A stretch of 20,129 nt of DNA, from positions 1 through 20,129 of the forward strand of contig UQRY01000030.1 in the NCBI GenBank assembly GCA_900543675.1. The letters are read 5' to 3'. The notes below the pieces were generated by a model, which saw only the letters and a program-made list of their open reading frames with translations, ran no database searches and was not told the DNA's origin. A program made the position numbers and the translations under genes. Positions within the stretch are counted from its first letter, which is position 1, and each line of letters opens with the position of its first letter. Positions 6,136-14,483 of the stretch are shown piece after piece. Source of the DNA: an uncultured Mycoplasmatota bacterium. GTDB lineage: Bacteria > Bacillota_I > Bacilli_A > RF39 > UBA660.

Positions 6136-9100
6136 CTTCACTTTGTTTTTCTAATTGTTCATAATAGCGAAATCTCTCAATCGCATTAAGACGATTTTGT
6201 TCCAACAATTCTCGGTATTTATCGGGATTAACCTTCTTTAAAATACGATAACGATCTTCACCAGCAATAAATTCATAATAACGATCAAAATCTGGTTTCG
6301 CATCGAGTGTAAATTTACGTGTCGTTGGATCATAGTGGAATAATGGATAATACCCTGATTGAACTGCTTTTTTCTCTTCTTCGATCGAAGAAGACATTCC
6401 CGTCAAGATACCTTGCGCAATACAAGGAGAATAAGCAAACACAATAGAAGGACCTGGATAAGCTTCTGCTTCCATCAACGTCTTTACCGTATGTTGCATA
6501 TTCGCGCCTAAAGAAATACTACCAACATAAACATGTGGATAAGTAAGGGCAATCTTGGCTAAATCCTTCTTCGCTACTTGCTTACCTTTAGCGGTAAATT
6601 TAGCGACACTTCCCACTTTCGAAGACTTAGAAGATTGTCCACCAGTATTAGAATAAACCTCAGTATCTAACACTAAAATATTAATATCTTCTTGGCTAGC
6701 TAATACATGATCGATACCACTAAAGCCGATATCGTAAGCCCAACCGTCACCGCCGACACACCAGAAAGATTTCTTTTCTATATAATCTTTATATTCCCGT
6801 AATTCTGGGATAGGACTATCATCAATAATTTCATATAATGCCTTCGCATGTTCCGTTGAAAAATCATCCAAATAATTCATATAGATATCGATTTCTTCAT
6901 CTCCGAGTTTAGAAACGTTATCTTCAATTAACTGACGAATTTTTTCTTTCTGTGCTTTATCCGCAATCATCATACCAAAGCCAAATTCCGCATTATCCTC
7001 GAATAAAGAATTTGCCCAAGGAACCGAATACGCTGTCGTTGGAAGTGAAGCACTATAAATAGAAGAACATCCTGTTGCGTTTGCGATTACCATTCTATCC
7101 CCAAACAATTGTGTCAACAATTTCAAATAAGGAGTCTCACCACAACCAGCACAAGCACCACTAAACTCAAAACGTGGATTCACAAACTGACTACCTTTAA
7201 CCGTAGAAATTGGCATAACCTTTTTCTCACTAACATGTTGAAATAAATAATCATAGGCATCCTTTTTCGTTTGTTTCAATTTTTCAATATTATCCATTAC
7301 TAAAGCCTTTTCTTTCTTTTTGCCTGGACAAATATTACTACACAATCCACAACCTGTACAATCTGGTAGAGATATTCCTATCGTATATTTTAACTTTTCA
7401 CCTTTGATATTGACATCTAATAAATCTTCCTTCAATGATTCTGGCGCATTTTCTACTTCTTCTTCATTCAACAAGAACGGACGAATGACCGCATGTGGGC
7501 AAACAAAACTACACATGTTACATTGAATACAATTTTCTGGAATAAAACGAGGAGAGATATCCGAAATACTACGCTTTTCTAAACGAGATAATCCTGGATC
7601 AAAAGTACCGTCTTCATATTCAATAAAATCACTAACTTTTAACGAATCTCCTCTACCACCAGAAATCACTTGGAAAATATTCTCTTCTGCTTGGATTTCT
7701 TCCTCTTCGAAAGATGTATCCACATCATCCAAAGAAACAAGAGTCAAAGTTTCTAATGCTCGATCAATTGCTTGGATATTTTTATCCACAACATGACCTG
7801 CTTTCTTAGAAAACTTCTTTTCAATCGCTTTCTTAATATGATCTTTCGCAAATTCAAAATCAATCAACTTACCAAGCTTAAACAAAATTGTCTCCATGAT
7901 AGAACTAATTTTATGATCTAAGCCAACTTCTTTGGCGATTTTCACTGCATCGACAATATAAAACTGGATATTTTTCTCTACCAAAATCTTCTTATCATGA
8001 CTAGAAAGTCTATCTAAGATTTCTTCTTTAGATTTATCCGTATTTAAGACAAAAATTCCTCGTTCACAAATACCATCTAACATTTTAAAGTTATCTAAAT
8101 AAGATTCTTTCGTACACATAACTAAGTGTGGATGTTCCACATAATACGTAGAATGAATTGGCTTCTTACTAAACCTCAAATGAGATTTCGTCACCCCACC
8201 ACTTTTTTTAGAATCATACTGGAAATATCCTTGAACATAGGCATTACTGTAATTACCTGTAATCTTCATTACATCTTTACCAGCACTAACCATTCCGTCA
8301 CTACCATATCCATAGATTAAAAATTCTACTTGGGAAAGATCTAATTCCATCTCAACTGGAGTTAAACTCTTATTGGTAACATCATCAACAATCCCAATCG
8401 TAAAACCATGAAATTGATTCTTACTACCTAACATTTGATAAACCGCATAAATATCAGCAGGAGTTGTATTCTTACTAGATAAACCATATCGACCACCAAC
8501 TACCGAAACTGAAATAGGATAATCTTCTAATACACCAACAACATCTAAATAAAGAGGTTCACCAATACTACCTGGTTCCTTCGTCCGATCAAGTACCGCG
8601 ATATTTCTTACTGTTTTCGGTAATGCTTGAAGGAAATATTTCTTAGAAAAAGGACGATATAAATGAACTTCAATCAAGCCCACTGCCTCTTCTTTCTGGT
8701 TATTCAAGTGATCAACTACTTCACGAATCGTCTCACAAACTGACCCCATAGCGACAATTACTTTAGTTGCTTTTTTCGCCCCATAATATTGAAAAGGCTG
8801 ATAGTTTTCTCCCGTCATATCATTAATTTTTTCCATATATTCATGAACAATATCTGGTAAAGCCTCATAATAACGATTTCTAGCTTCTGTCATTTGAAAA
8901 TAAATATCATCATTCTGAGCAGTACCACGTGTTACTGGAGTATCTGGATGAAGAGCACGTTTACGGAATTCACTCACTGCATCCATATCAAGTAACCCTT
9001 TTAAAGCATCCATATCTAAAAGACGAACTTTCTGTAATTCGTGACTTGTTCTAAAGCCATCAAAGAAATGTACAAAAGGAACTCTACCATGGATTGCAGC

Positions 9101-9565
9101 TAAATGGGCAATTCCTGCTAAATCCATCACTTGTTGAACAGAACTTGAGGCAAGAAAAGCAAAACCAGTCATCCTAGCGGCATAAATATCTTGATGATCC
9201 CCCAAGATTGATAGTGCATGAGTCGCAATACTACGCGAAGCAACATGAATAACCGCAGGTAACAGTTCTCCTGCCATCTTATACATATTTGGAATCATCA
9301 ATAATAAACCCTGACTAGCCGTATACGTCGTTGTTAAACATCCAGATTGTAAGCTACCATGAACTAATCCAGCTGCTCCTGCTTCTGACTGCATCTCGAT
9401 CACTTTAACCGTATGATCAAAAAAGTTCTTTTTCCCTTCACTGCTCCAATTATCTACTAGTTCCGCCATAGGAGATGCTGGAGTAATCGGATAAATTCCT
9501 GCTACTTCTGTAAAATAATAAGAAACTGTACTACAAGCTTCATTTCCATCCATAATCTTATACAT
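6119..9565 (-). CDS. nifJ: Pyruvate:ferredoxin (flavodoxin) oxidoreductase
   Basis: A single-chain PFOR of about 1148 aa (family ~1170). It oxidatively decarboxylates pyruvate with CoA to acetyl-CoA and CO2, reducing ferredoxin or flavodoxin, and is central to anaerobic energy metabolism. Domains in order: the pyrimidine-binding half 'DGNEACSTVSYYFTEVAGIYPITPASPMAE' near the N terminus, a CoA-binding region about 265-400, and 'YGYGSDGMVSAGKDVM' about 420-435. Two 4Fe-4S motifs follow, CIQCNMCSFVCP about 679-690 and CTGCGLCSNICP about 736-747, then the thiamine-diphosphate domain with CAGCGETPY (~805), GDGWAYDIG (~940) and DTEVYSNTGGQSS (~967). All ligand cysteines are present. The ATG at 9565 gives the family-typical start 'MYKIMDGNEA'; an in-frame GTG at 9574 is closer to AAGGA and cannot be excluded. 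The gene has its own promoter region and appears monocistronic. Confidence 0.96.
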   Translation of the reverse strand: MYKIMDGNEACSTVSYYFTEVAGIYPITPASPMAELVDNWSSEGKKNFFDHTVKVIEMQSEAGAAGLVHGSLQSGCLTTTYTASQGLLLMIPNMYKMAGELLPAVIHVASRSIATHALSILGDHQDIYAARMTGFAFLASSSVQQVMDLAGIAHLAAIHGRVPFVHFFDGFRTSHELQKVRLLDMDALKGLLDMDAVSEFRKRALHPDTPVTRGTAQNDDIYFQMTEARNRYYEALPDIVHEYMEKINDMTGENYQPFQYYGAKKATKVIVAMGSVCETIREVVDHLNNQKEEAVGLIEVHLYRPFSKKYFLQALPKTVRNIAVLDRTKEPGSIGEPLYLDVVGVLEDYPISVSVVGGRYGLSSKNTTPADIYAVYQMLGSKNQFHGFTIGIVDDVTNKSLTPVEMELDLSQVEFLIYGYGSDGMVSAGKDVMKITGNYSNAYVQGYFQYDSKKSGGVTKSHLRFSKKPIHSTYYVEHPHLVMCTKESYLDNFKMLDGICERGIFVLNTDKSKEEILDRLSSHDKKILVEKNIQFYIVDAVKIAKEVGLDHKISSIMETILFKLGKLIDFEFAKDHIKKAIEKKFSKKAGHVVDKNIQAIDRALETLTLVSLDDVDTSFEEEEIQAEENIFQVISGGRGDSLKVSDFIEYEDGTFDPGLSRLEKRSISDISPRFIPENCIQCNMCSFVCPHAVIRPFLLNEEEVENAPESLKEDLLDVNIKGEKLKYTIGISLPDCTGCGLCSNICPGKKKEKALVMDNIEKLKQTKKDAYDYLFQHVSEKKVMPISTVKGSQFVNPRFEFSGACAGCGETPYLKLLTQLFGDRMVIANATGCSSIYSASLPTTAYSVPWANSLFEDNAEFGFGMMIADKAQKEKIRQLIEDNVSKLGDEEIDIYMNYLDDFSTEHAKALYEIIDDSPIPELREYKDYIEKKSFWCVGGDGWAYDIGFSGIDHVLASQEDINILVLDTEVYSNTGGQSSKSSKVGSVAKFTAKGKQVAKKDLAKIALTYPHVYVGSISLGANMQHTVKTLMEAEAYPGPSIVFAYSPCIAQGILTGMSSSIEEEKKAVQSGYYPLFHYDPTTRKFTLDAKPDFDRYYEFIAGEDRYRILKKVNPDKYRELLEQNRLNAIERFRYYEQLEKQSEEEVEE

Positions 9566-9588
9566 GTTTATCACTATCCTTCCTTATC

Positions 9589-9600
9589 ATTATATAACAC
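9589..9600 (-). promoter_or_regulatory. PFOR promoter (-10 region)
   Basis: On the minus strand GTGTTATATAATG provides TATAAT (9594-9589), or an extended -10 TG-T-TATATA (9599-9591). The -35 position falls in the T-tract of the upstream terminator and is poor, so the assignment rests on the -10 region and location. Confidence 0.4.
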
Positions 9601-9609
9601 AACTACCGA

Positions 9610-9646
9610 AAAAAAAAGAAAAAGCTTCTTCCTTTTCATAAGAAAC
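9610..9646 (-). terminator. Terminator of the glycosidase operon
   Basis: On the minus strand GTTTCTT (9646-9640) pairs with AAGAAGC (9630-9624), including one G-U pair, around a 9-nt loop. A long T-rich tract follows. It begins five bases after the stop codon at 9651. Confidence 0.6.
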
Positions 9647-9650
9647 TTCT

Positions 9651-10703
9651 CTATTCTGTAACAATCCAAGCCGTTGGGATATTCCGTAATCCATTATCTC
9701 CACCAGCCGTTGGATGATTGATAATTTCATCTCGAATAATCAATGCACTAGAAGATCCACCATCCATATTGGCTGCATTAACTGCTCCGTAATTCATCAT
9801 AATTTCCGTAAGTTCAACCATACCACAACCTAACGAACCACCATATCCTCTACCATCTATAACTAAGAATAAGACGATTCCATCTTCACGTTGACCAATT
9901 GCTGTTCGAGGAGCAATTCCCCAACCACCATCACCTTTTACAAATGAAGGCTTACCATTTACAATAAGAAATGGACCAAACTCAATTGCATCACGCAAAT
10001 GATATTTATTAATGGCTGAATATTTATCGATACGTGCCAAAATCAATACATTATCTTCGTTAAAGCCAACGAAACCTCCACCAACTTTAGCATCGGTATA
10101 ATCATAGACAATTTTACCATCTTTGATTACCGTACCATGAGGAATAGCTCCATTACTATTCCAATCCGGATCATAGAATCCACTAGCATTAATAGCGACA
10201 ATCGCATCATTATTACGAGCAATTACTCGAGCCGATTGACCTGTCGTTCCAAGTTTTGTCGTCGTACCAATCTTTACTTTCGAAGGATCATAGATCGCAA
10301 CTAAAAATCCCTTATATCCAGTACCACTTACTTCAATCACTTTATAAGGAGCACCTTCTTCACGCTCTAAGATTTCCTTATCATATTTAGATTTATACTC
10401 AGTAACTTCTTGATCCATTTTGATATAATCAGGATTAGTATCTTCATCAGGCTCAATTGTCACATTATGAGCAAGTACTTCACTAATCCAATCACTATCA
10501 AAAAACCAAGTAGCTAAAAACTGATGACTCATCGTCGTCATGGCTGTAGTAATTAGACGTTCTCTTACCCAATTCCAAGGTCCATATAAAATAAATGCCC
10601 CTACAGAGAACCCCATAATACCAAGGGAAAACAACAATAGAAAAGCCCTTCGAATATTTAAACTAACATGAAATTTCTTTTTATTTTTTTTGCCTTTCTT
10701 CAT
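9651..10703 (-). CDS. Membrane-anchored phosphodiester glycosidase (NAGPA domain) protein
   Basis: The product is 350 aa. It has a very basic N terminus (MKKGKKNKKK), one transmembrane segment at about 19-41, and an extracytoplasmic remainder. The C-terminal ~220 residues match the NAGPA/DUF2233 phosphodiester glycosidase fold: 'NASGF' (172-176), 'GTVIKDGKI' (190-198), 'GPFLIVNGKP' (243-252), 'PRTAIGQREDG' (265-275), 'VIDGR' (281-285) and 'NMDGGSSSAL' (312-321). Family members hydrolyse sugar-1-phosphodiester bonds, often in polymers of the cell surface. An anchored enzyme here would act on wall or exopolysaccharide phosphodiesters; the substrate is unknown. It lies 11 bp after a small membrane protein gene and is almost surely co-transcribed with it. 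Confidence 0.85.
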   Translation of the reverse strand: MKKGKKNKKKFHVSLNIRRAFLLLFSLGIMGFSVGAFILYGPWNWVRERLITTAMTTMSHQFLATWFFDSDWISEVLAHNVTIEPDEDTNPDYIKMDQEVTEYKSKYDKEILEREEGAPYKVIEVSGTGYKGFLVAIYDPSKVKIGTTTKLGTTGQSARVIARNNDAIVAINASGFYDPDWNSNGAIPHGTVIKDGKIVYDYTDAKVGGGFVGFNEDNVLILARIDKYSAINKYHLRDAIEFGPFLIVNGKPSFVKGDGGWGIAPRTAIGQREDGIVLFLVIDGRGYGGSLGCGMVELTEIMMNYGAVNAANMDGGSSSALIIRDEIINHPTAGGDNGLRNIPTAWIVTE

Positions 10704-10714
10704 ATAACAACCTC

Positions 10715-11275
10715 TTAATCTTTACCAATAAATCTACCATCATCATCGATATCTAGATAAAAATAACGATTAGTATCCATCGCATAAGGAACTATAGTCT
10801 GAGTAGTATCCCCATACAAACTTAAATATTCCTCAATAAAGGCATTAAATCCTTCGATATCTTTGACAAAATAATTCATCACTGTCTCATAATTATTGAT
10901 ATACGTATCACAATTAGTAATCGTTTTACTATCTGGATACTCTTCACCAATACATAAATCTTTTAATGGTTCAGCTGTTTCAATTACTTTATCCACCAAA
11001 CTACGATAAGTATTTATCTCTTCTATCCAAATAGTATAATCCTCGACAACCGATTCGTGAAACATATCTTCAACTACTGTTTTTATATACTGTGTTCGCT
11101 CATCTTGAACCGCAACCGCTGCTTCTTGAAAATGAGTACTGTAAGATGCGACCTGTTCTTGTTTTTGTGTCATTTCATCATGACTCTCCTGTAGCGAACT
11201 AAAAACAGCCCAAATACAACCTGACAAAATGAAGAAAAAACCGATAATTCCTAAAAAAAACGCTTTCTTTCTCAT
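10715..11275 (-). CDS. Small membrane-anchored or lipoprotein of unknown function
   Basis: The product is about 186 aa. The ATG at 11275 is preferred over an in-frame TTG at 11281 because AAGGAG lies nine bases before the ATG but only three before the TTG. Residues about 4-27 are a hydrophobic segment after a basic N terminus. It contains 'LSGC', which fits a lipobox, so it could be a lipoprotein, although the hydrophobic stretch continues past the Cys and a plain membrane anchor is also possible. The rest is a soluble, helical, acidic domain; 'KQEQVASYSTHFQEA' may form a coiled coil, and the protein ends with 'YLDIDDDGRFIGKD'. No family was recognised. It is first in a two-gene operon with the surface phosphodiester glycosidase, suggesting a partner role at the cell envelope. 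Confidence 0.7.
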   Translation of the reverse strand: MRKKAFFLGIIGFFFILSGCIWAVFSSLQESHDEMTQKQEQVASYSTHFQEAAVAVQDERTQYIKTVVEDMFHESVVEDYTIWIEEINTYRSLVDKVIETAEPLKDLCIGEEYPDSKTITNCDTYINNYETVMNYFVKDIEGFNAFIEEYLSLYGDTTQTIVPYAMDTNRYFYLDIDDDGRFIGKD

Positions 11276-11300
11276 AGTCAACCGCTCCTTATCATATCAT

Positions 11301-11329
11301 AGTATAACAAAATTTTATTACTAAGTAAA
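11301..11329 (-). promoter_or_regulatory. Promoter of the glycosidase operon
   Basis: On the minus strand TTTACT (11329-11324), a 17-bp spacer, and TATACT (11306-11301) preceded by TG and one base. The transcript would start about 20 bp before the ATG at 11275. Confidence 0.65.
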
Positions 11330-11339
11330 CACATCAAAC

Positions 11340-11358
11340 AAAAATTTCATTGATGAAA
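11340..11358 (-). terminator. Weak terminator after the dual-RNxxxH gene
   Basis: On the minus strand TTTCA (11358-11354), loop TCAA, TGAAA (11349-11345), followed by TTTTTG. The stem is only 5 bp and A/T-rich, so termination may be leaky. A near-duplicate TTGATGAAAA lies beside it. Confidence 0.4.
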
Positions 11359-11377
11359 ATTGATGAAAAGGAAACCT

Positions 11378-12988
11378 CTATCCCTTACGTTTTTTTAATT
11401 TTTTAGCTTCATCACAATGATTGTTAACCATATCCTGTTCCATAAACAACTGACTAAAGGCTTGATCCATAATTCGATTAAACTCTAAAGTAGAAATGGA
11501 AAGCTCATACCATTTAGCCCGATGATCAAAAACTTGAAAAGTAATATGTTCGGCATCTGTAATTTTAGGATAAAAAATCATTCCATGAACTACCGCATTA
11601 CGAATATTTCTAGGCACCAAATAATGGGCTTGTATAGAACTCGGTTCAGAATAATTCAACTCTTGAATTAGTAGTTCCTCAATCTTCTCCCACTTATTTC
11701 TAGCTTGTTCGCCACCATCATAAATCTTCTTTGACACTTCACTTAAGCGAATACCCACTTGTTGTTTATATTGAAAAAAATTACTTTTAGCAATCAATTC
11801 TGAAAGAGGTAAACAGCGACTAAATCGTTCATAATCATTCTCTCTGACATAATTAAACAACAAATTAATCTTTGCTTTTTCATTAAATTGACGACATATT
11901 CCTAAATAAAGTGGAAAAGTAGGATGAAGTTCAAGCATCCGATCAGCCAATTGATATTTATCCTCTGCACTTTCAATTTGAATAAGAAGCTCCATCAAAT
12001 ACTTAAAGGCAAGCGTATTTCGCCCTATATCATGTTCTGATATAGAATCAAGATTAGAAAGAACACTAATTTGATCAGAAAAAGATAACTTTTGAAAGAA
12101 ATAATCTCGCTCACGAAGCGTTAACTCTTGAACTAAATCAGCACCAAGAGGCTCAAACTGGTATGAAAAATACGGATATAGTTCTTGACACTTAGCACAA
12201 ATAAATTCACGATAATCCATCAACAATTGTTGTTTATCTGTTTGAACTTGTGAATGAAGCAAAAAATAATTATTCGGCGAAAACTTTTTCACAAACTCAT
12301 GGAAGAAAGCCATAATATCTCCCATAGAAACTTGTTGTTCTTCCGCATCACGATTTAAAGTTAAACGGATACGACATCCACCTCCACTACTCAAGGCTTT
12401 CTTTAATTGATCAATATTTTTTGGATCCTTATCTAATTGAATAAACCCCTTTAGCGTATCAGAATAGCCACTTTTTCGACAAGAATTAGCTGAAAAAAAT
12501 AAAATATTCACAGCAGAATACAACCAAAAAATATCACAATCCAGATCAACAATACCACCCCTCATACTAATCTTTCCATTCTTTATCGTATAATCAGAGT
12601 GCGCTAAATAATTCCGAATCTGTCTAATCAAAAACGAAGCATCATTCCGATATTTTTGCGGAATCTTATAAATCGTCAATCCATTTCCATAATTATATAA
12701 GTTACCATTTTCAAAAGAAAAATGACCAACCGGACGAGATAGTTTAGCACACCCTACAACATCCTGTTTCAATTCTTTAGGTAAATAAGAATCAAACATA
12801 TCATAATTATTACTAAATAAGATCGATATATACAAGAGAAGTTGTTCCAAAGAAAGAGAATAATAAGGTGCCAAATCAGGATGAAAAATTTTTCTTTGTC
12901 GCAAATAATACCGTGAAAAATCCTCTAATAATTCATCAATCAACTGTAAAAAAGAATAAGACTCCAAAACATAATCCATATTAAGCAC
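11378..12988 (-). CDS. Unrecognised protein with two HEPN-like RNxxxH motifs
   Basis: The product is 536 aa, with no transmembrane segment or signal peptide seen. A GTG start at 12988 is supported by GAGGAGG seven bases upstream; the next ATG, three codons later, is too far from it. Two motifs of HEPN ribonuclease form stand out. 'IRQIRNYLAH' has R125-N126-H130, and 'RNIRNAVVHG' has R463-N464-H468, each inside an alpha-helical context and followed by a strand/loop and another helix. HEPN domains use R-N-x-x-x-H to cleave RNA and occur in toxins, abortive-infection proteins, RNase L and Cas13. The middle (about 230-440) is helix-rich. The C terminus is strongly basic (AKKLKKRKG). It has its own promoter and weak terminator and no toxin-antitoxin partner beside it. 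HEPN identity is inferred from the motifs; function is unknown, and a non-catalytic role is possible. Confidence 0.7.
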   Translation of the reverse strand: MLNMDYVLESYSFLQLIDELLEDFSRYYLRQRKIFHPDLAPYYSLSLEQLLLYISILFSNNYDMFDSYLPKELKQDVVGCAKLSRPVGHFSFENGNLYNYGNGLTIYKIPQKYRNDASFLIRQIRNYLAHSDYTIKNGKISMRGGIVDLDCDIFWLYSAVNILFFSANSCRKSGYSDTLKGFIQLDKDPKNIDQLKKALSSGGGCRIRLTLNRDAEEQQVSMGDIMAFFHEFVKKFSPNNYFLLHSQVQTDKQQLLMDYREFICAKCQELYPYFSYQFEPLGADLVQELTLRERDYFFQKLSFSDQISVLSNLDSISEHDIGRNTLAFKYLMELLIQIESAEDKYQLADRMLELHPTFPLYLGICRQFNEKAKINLLFNYVRENDYERFSRCLPLSELIAKSNFFQYKQQVGIRLSEVSKKIYDGGEQARNKWEKIEELLIQELNYSEPSSIQAHYLVPRNIRNAVVHGMIFYPKITDAEHITFQVFDHRAKWYELSISTLEFNRIMDQAFSQLFMEQDMVNNHCDEAKKLKKRKG

Positions 12989-13022
12989 CCTAAAACCTCC
13001 TCTTAAGACAAACTATACCCCT

Positions 13023-13051
13023 ATTATACACTCCAAAATAGCTTTTCCAAA
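13023..13051 (-). promoter_or_regulatory. Promoter of the dual-RNxxxH gene
   Basis: On the minus strand a perfect TATAAT (13028-13023) with TTTGGA (13051-13046) at 17-bp spacing. The -35 is weak. The predicted leader is about 28 nt, with the GAGGAGG ribosome site before the GTG start. Confidence 0.5.
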
Positions 13052-13052
13052 C

Positions 13053-13080
13053 AAAAAAAGACAATTTGGAAAAAACTGCC
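13053..13080 (-). terminator. Terminator of the Nudix gene
   Basis: On the minus strand GGCAGTTT (13080-13073) pairs with AAATTGTC (13067-13060) with two G-U pairs around a 5-nt loop, then seven T residues. The U-rich 5' arm and G-U pairs form only on the minus strand, which fixes the direction. Confidence 0.6.
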
Positions 13081-13084
13081 TTTT

Positions 13085-13648
13085 TTATATAATTTCTAAT
13101 TGATAGCGATTATTCAAAAGATGGAATAATTTCTGATGTTCCTCCGTATACGGAACATAGTCATGATCTCCATTTTTAAAAATAGATTCTAAATACTCAT
13201 AATATACAAACTTAATATCTGTAAGTTCCTCTACCTGTAATTTAGTATGATCGACATCTAAATTACGATGAAGAAGATAAACATCGTCAAACACATTAAT
13301 CTGATACTCACGTTCCTGTTGGCTTCTTTTTATCGTAAATAAGTATTCTAATTCTTGTTCTTGTACATCTAAATTAAGTTCTTCTTTTAACTCTCTAATA
13401 CCAGCTTGAAGACTACTTTCTCCCGCTAGAACATGACCAGCTGTAGAGATAGCCCACAAATTAGGAAATGTTTTCTTATGAGGGTTTCTTTTTTGAACTA
13501 GTAGTTCTTGTTTATCATTCATGATCCAAATATGAACAGAACGATGCCAATTTCCATCCTGATACAATTCTTTTTTGGTTTCTTGTTTTCCCACAAGTTG
13601 CCCATTTTCATCTAAAACATCGATCAATTCCTTAAAATCATCTGCCAT
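13085..13648 (-). CDS. Nudix hydrolase, IPP-isomerase-like subgroup
   Basis: The product is 187 aa. The Nudix box is complete: G71, then five residues, E77, seven residues, R85-E86, and E89-E90 ('GHVLAGESSLQAGIRELKEELNL'). The N-terminal 'DVLDENGQLVGKQETKKELYQDGNWHRSVHIWI' and the following 'LLVQKRNPHKKTFPNLWAISTAGHV' are typical of the Idi/YfcD-like Nudix group. Such proteins are often annotated as isopentenyl-diphosphate isomerase but many lack proof of that activity and may hydrolyse nucleotides or other diphosphates. AGGTGAG lies upstream of the ATG. It sits 80 bp after the metallo-hydrolase gene and may be read partly from it; a TG-T-TATAGT extended -10 at 13666-13674 could also serve it. 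Substrate not determinable from sequence. Confidence 0.85.
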   Translation of the reverse strand: MADDFKELIDVLDENGQLVGKQETKKELYQDGNWHRSVHIWIMNDKQELLVQKRNPHKKTFPNLWAISTAGHVLAGESSLQAGIRELKEELNLDVQEQELEYLFTIKRSQQEREYQINVFDDVYLLHRNLDVDHTKLQVEELTDIKFVYYEYLESIFKNGDHDYVPYTEEHQKLFHLLNNRYQLEII

Positions 13649-13675
13649 ATATTCTCACCTATTTTACTATAACAC

Positions 13676-13730
13676 AAAATGTCAAAGGCAGAAAAAGCTT
13701 TACGGTCCAATTGACAAAATTCGACATTTT
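13676..13730. repeat. 8-bp inverted repeat between the MBL and Nudix genes
   Basis: AAAATGTC (13676-13683) and GACATTTT (13723-13730) are perfect inverted copies enclosing 39 bp. The right copy includes part of the MBL-fold gene's stop codon. With TTTTG following on the minus strand it could be a weak terminator or an mRNA-stabilising structure. Confidence 0.35.
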
Positions 13731-14361
13731 AACTACGTGTTTGAAAAAGAAGTAACTGACATTCTATATCGTCAGAAACATTTCTTTGAAATTCTTCTCC
13801 AAAACCAACCTCACCAATAATTGTCCCATAATGGATGGGAATTACTACTTTAGGCTTCATCTTATTCACTAAAGAAACCGCTTCACTTACATTCATGGTA
13901 AATTTACCTCCGATTGGGATAAATAAATAATCTACTTTAAGCTCCTCCATAAAAGGTAATCCGTCCGTATCTCCCATTACATAATAAGTAACATCACCAT
14001 CATGAAATAAGTACCCTACCCAATGATTGAGCGCAGGATGAAAAGGTTTATCCAAATTATAAGCAGGTACAACCGATACCGAATACCCCGCTACCGTAAT
14101 TTCATCCTGTGGAGTGACTCCAATAATCTGATCAGAAGAAAAAACTTTACCTACCTCTTCCAAACAATCTTTAGGACAAACGATAATAGACTCTTCCTTT
14201 TTCACCTTAAAAATATCCTCAATACTGAAATGATCATAATGAGCATGCGTAATAAAAATCACATCCGCATCATGTTTAGAATCCGAAAGATGAAAAGGAT
14301 CAAAATAAATAATCTTATCTAACTCTAACCGAATACTACTTTGTTCATTAATCGTAATCAT
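13729..14361 (-). CDS. Metallo-beta-lactamase-fold hydrolase
   Basis: The product is 210 aa. The MBL signature H39-x-H41-x-D43-H44 ('THAHYDH') is intact, with 'MGDTDG' (D131) and 'IPIHYGT' (H177) completing the usual metal set of the UlaG/COG2220-like group ('L-2-HAD/hydrolase of the MBL fold'). The canonical histidine after the second strand pair is not obvious ('VVPAYN'), and H108 or H113 may substitute. The usual annotation is MBL-fold metal-dependent hydrolase; the substrate is unknown. AAAGGAGG sits seven bases before the ATG. It has its own promoter just downstream of the thioredoxin-like gene's terminator, so it starts a new transcription unit that may continue into the Nudix gene. Confidence 0.85.
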   Translation of the reverse strand: MITINEQSSIRLELDKIIYFDPFHLSDSKHDADVIFITHAHYDHFSIEDIFKVKKEESIIVCPKDCLEEVGKVFSSDQIIGVTPQDEITVAGYSVSVVPAYNLDKPFHPALNHWVGYLFHDGDVTYYVMGDTDGLPFMEELKVDYLFIPIGGKFTMNVSEAVSLVNKMKPKVVIPIHYGTIIGEVGFGEEFQRNVSDDIECQLLLFQTRS

Positions 14362-14386
14362 ACGATAACCTCCTTTATCATCAATT

Positions 14387-14415
14387 AGTTTAACAAACTC
14401 CTACTTAAAAAACAA
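14387..14415 (-). promoter_or_regulatory. Promoter of the MBL-fold gene
   Basis: On the minus strand TTGTTT (14415-14410), a 17-bp spacer, and TAAACT (14392-14387) with TG one base upstream. The -35 overlaps the U-tract of the preceding terminator, a compact back-to-back arrangement. Confidence 0.5.
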
Positions 14416-14447
14416 GAAAGGATAACTCTTTTTCTCAAGTTATCCTT
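14410..14447 (-). terminator. Terminator of the thioredoxin-like gene
   Basis: AAGGATAACT (14418-14427) and AGTTATCCTT (14438-14447) form a perfect 10-bp stem around a 10-nt loop. On the minus strand TCTTGTTTTTT follows. There is no T-run on the plus side, so the direction is clear. Confidence 0.7.
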
Positions 14448-14483
14448 ACTAATCTATATATAAACACGTCTTGCGGTACTACA

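Noticed and set aside
7320..8320. Plus-strand open frames of 64-68 codons opposite PFOR
   Set aside because: They are antisense to a fully supported 1148-aa enzyme, lack ribosome sites and show no protein-like motifs.
11378..12988. Type VI CRISPR effector (Cas13)
   Set aside because: The protein is about half the size of Cas13 and no CRISPR array lies in the window; only the dual RNxxxH pattern is shared.
13575..14322. Plus-strand open frames opposite the Nudix and MBL-fold genes
   Set aside because: They overlap genes with clear catalytic motifs and have no supporting signals.
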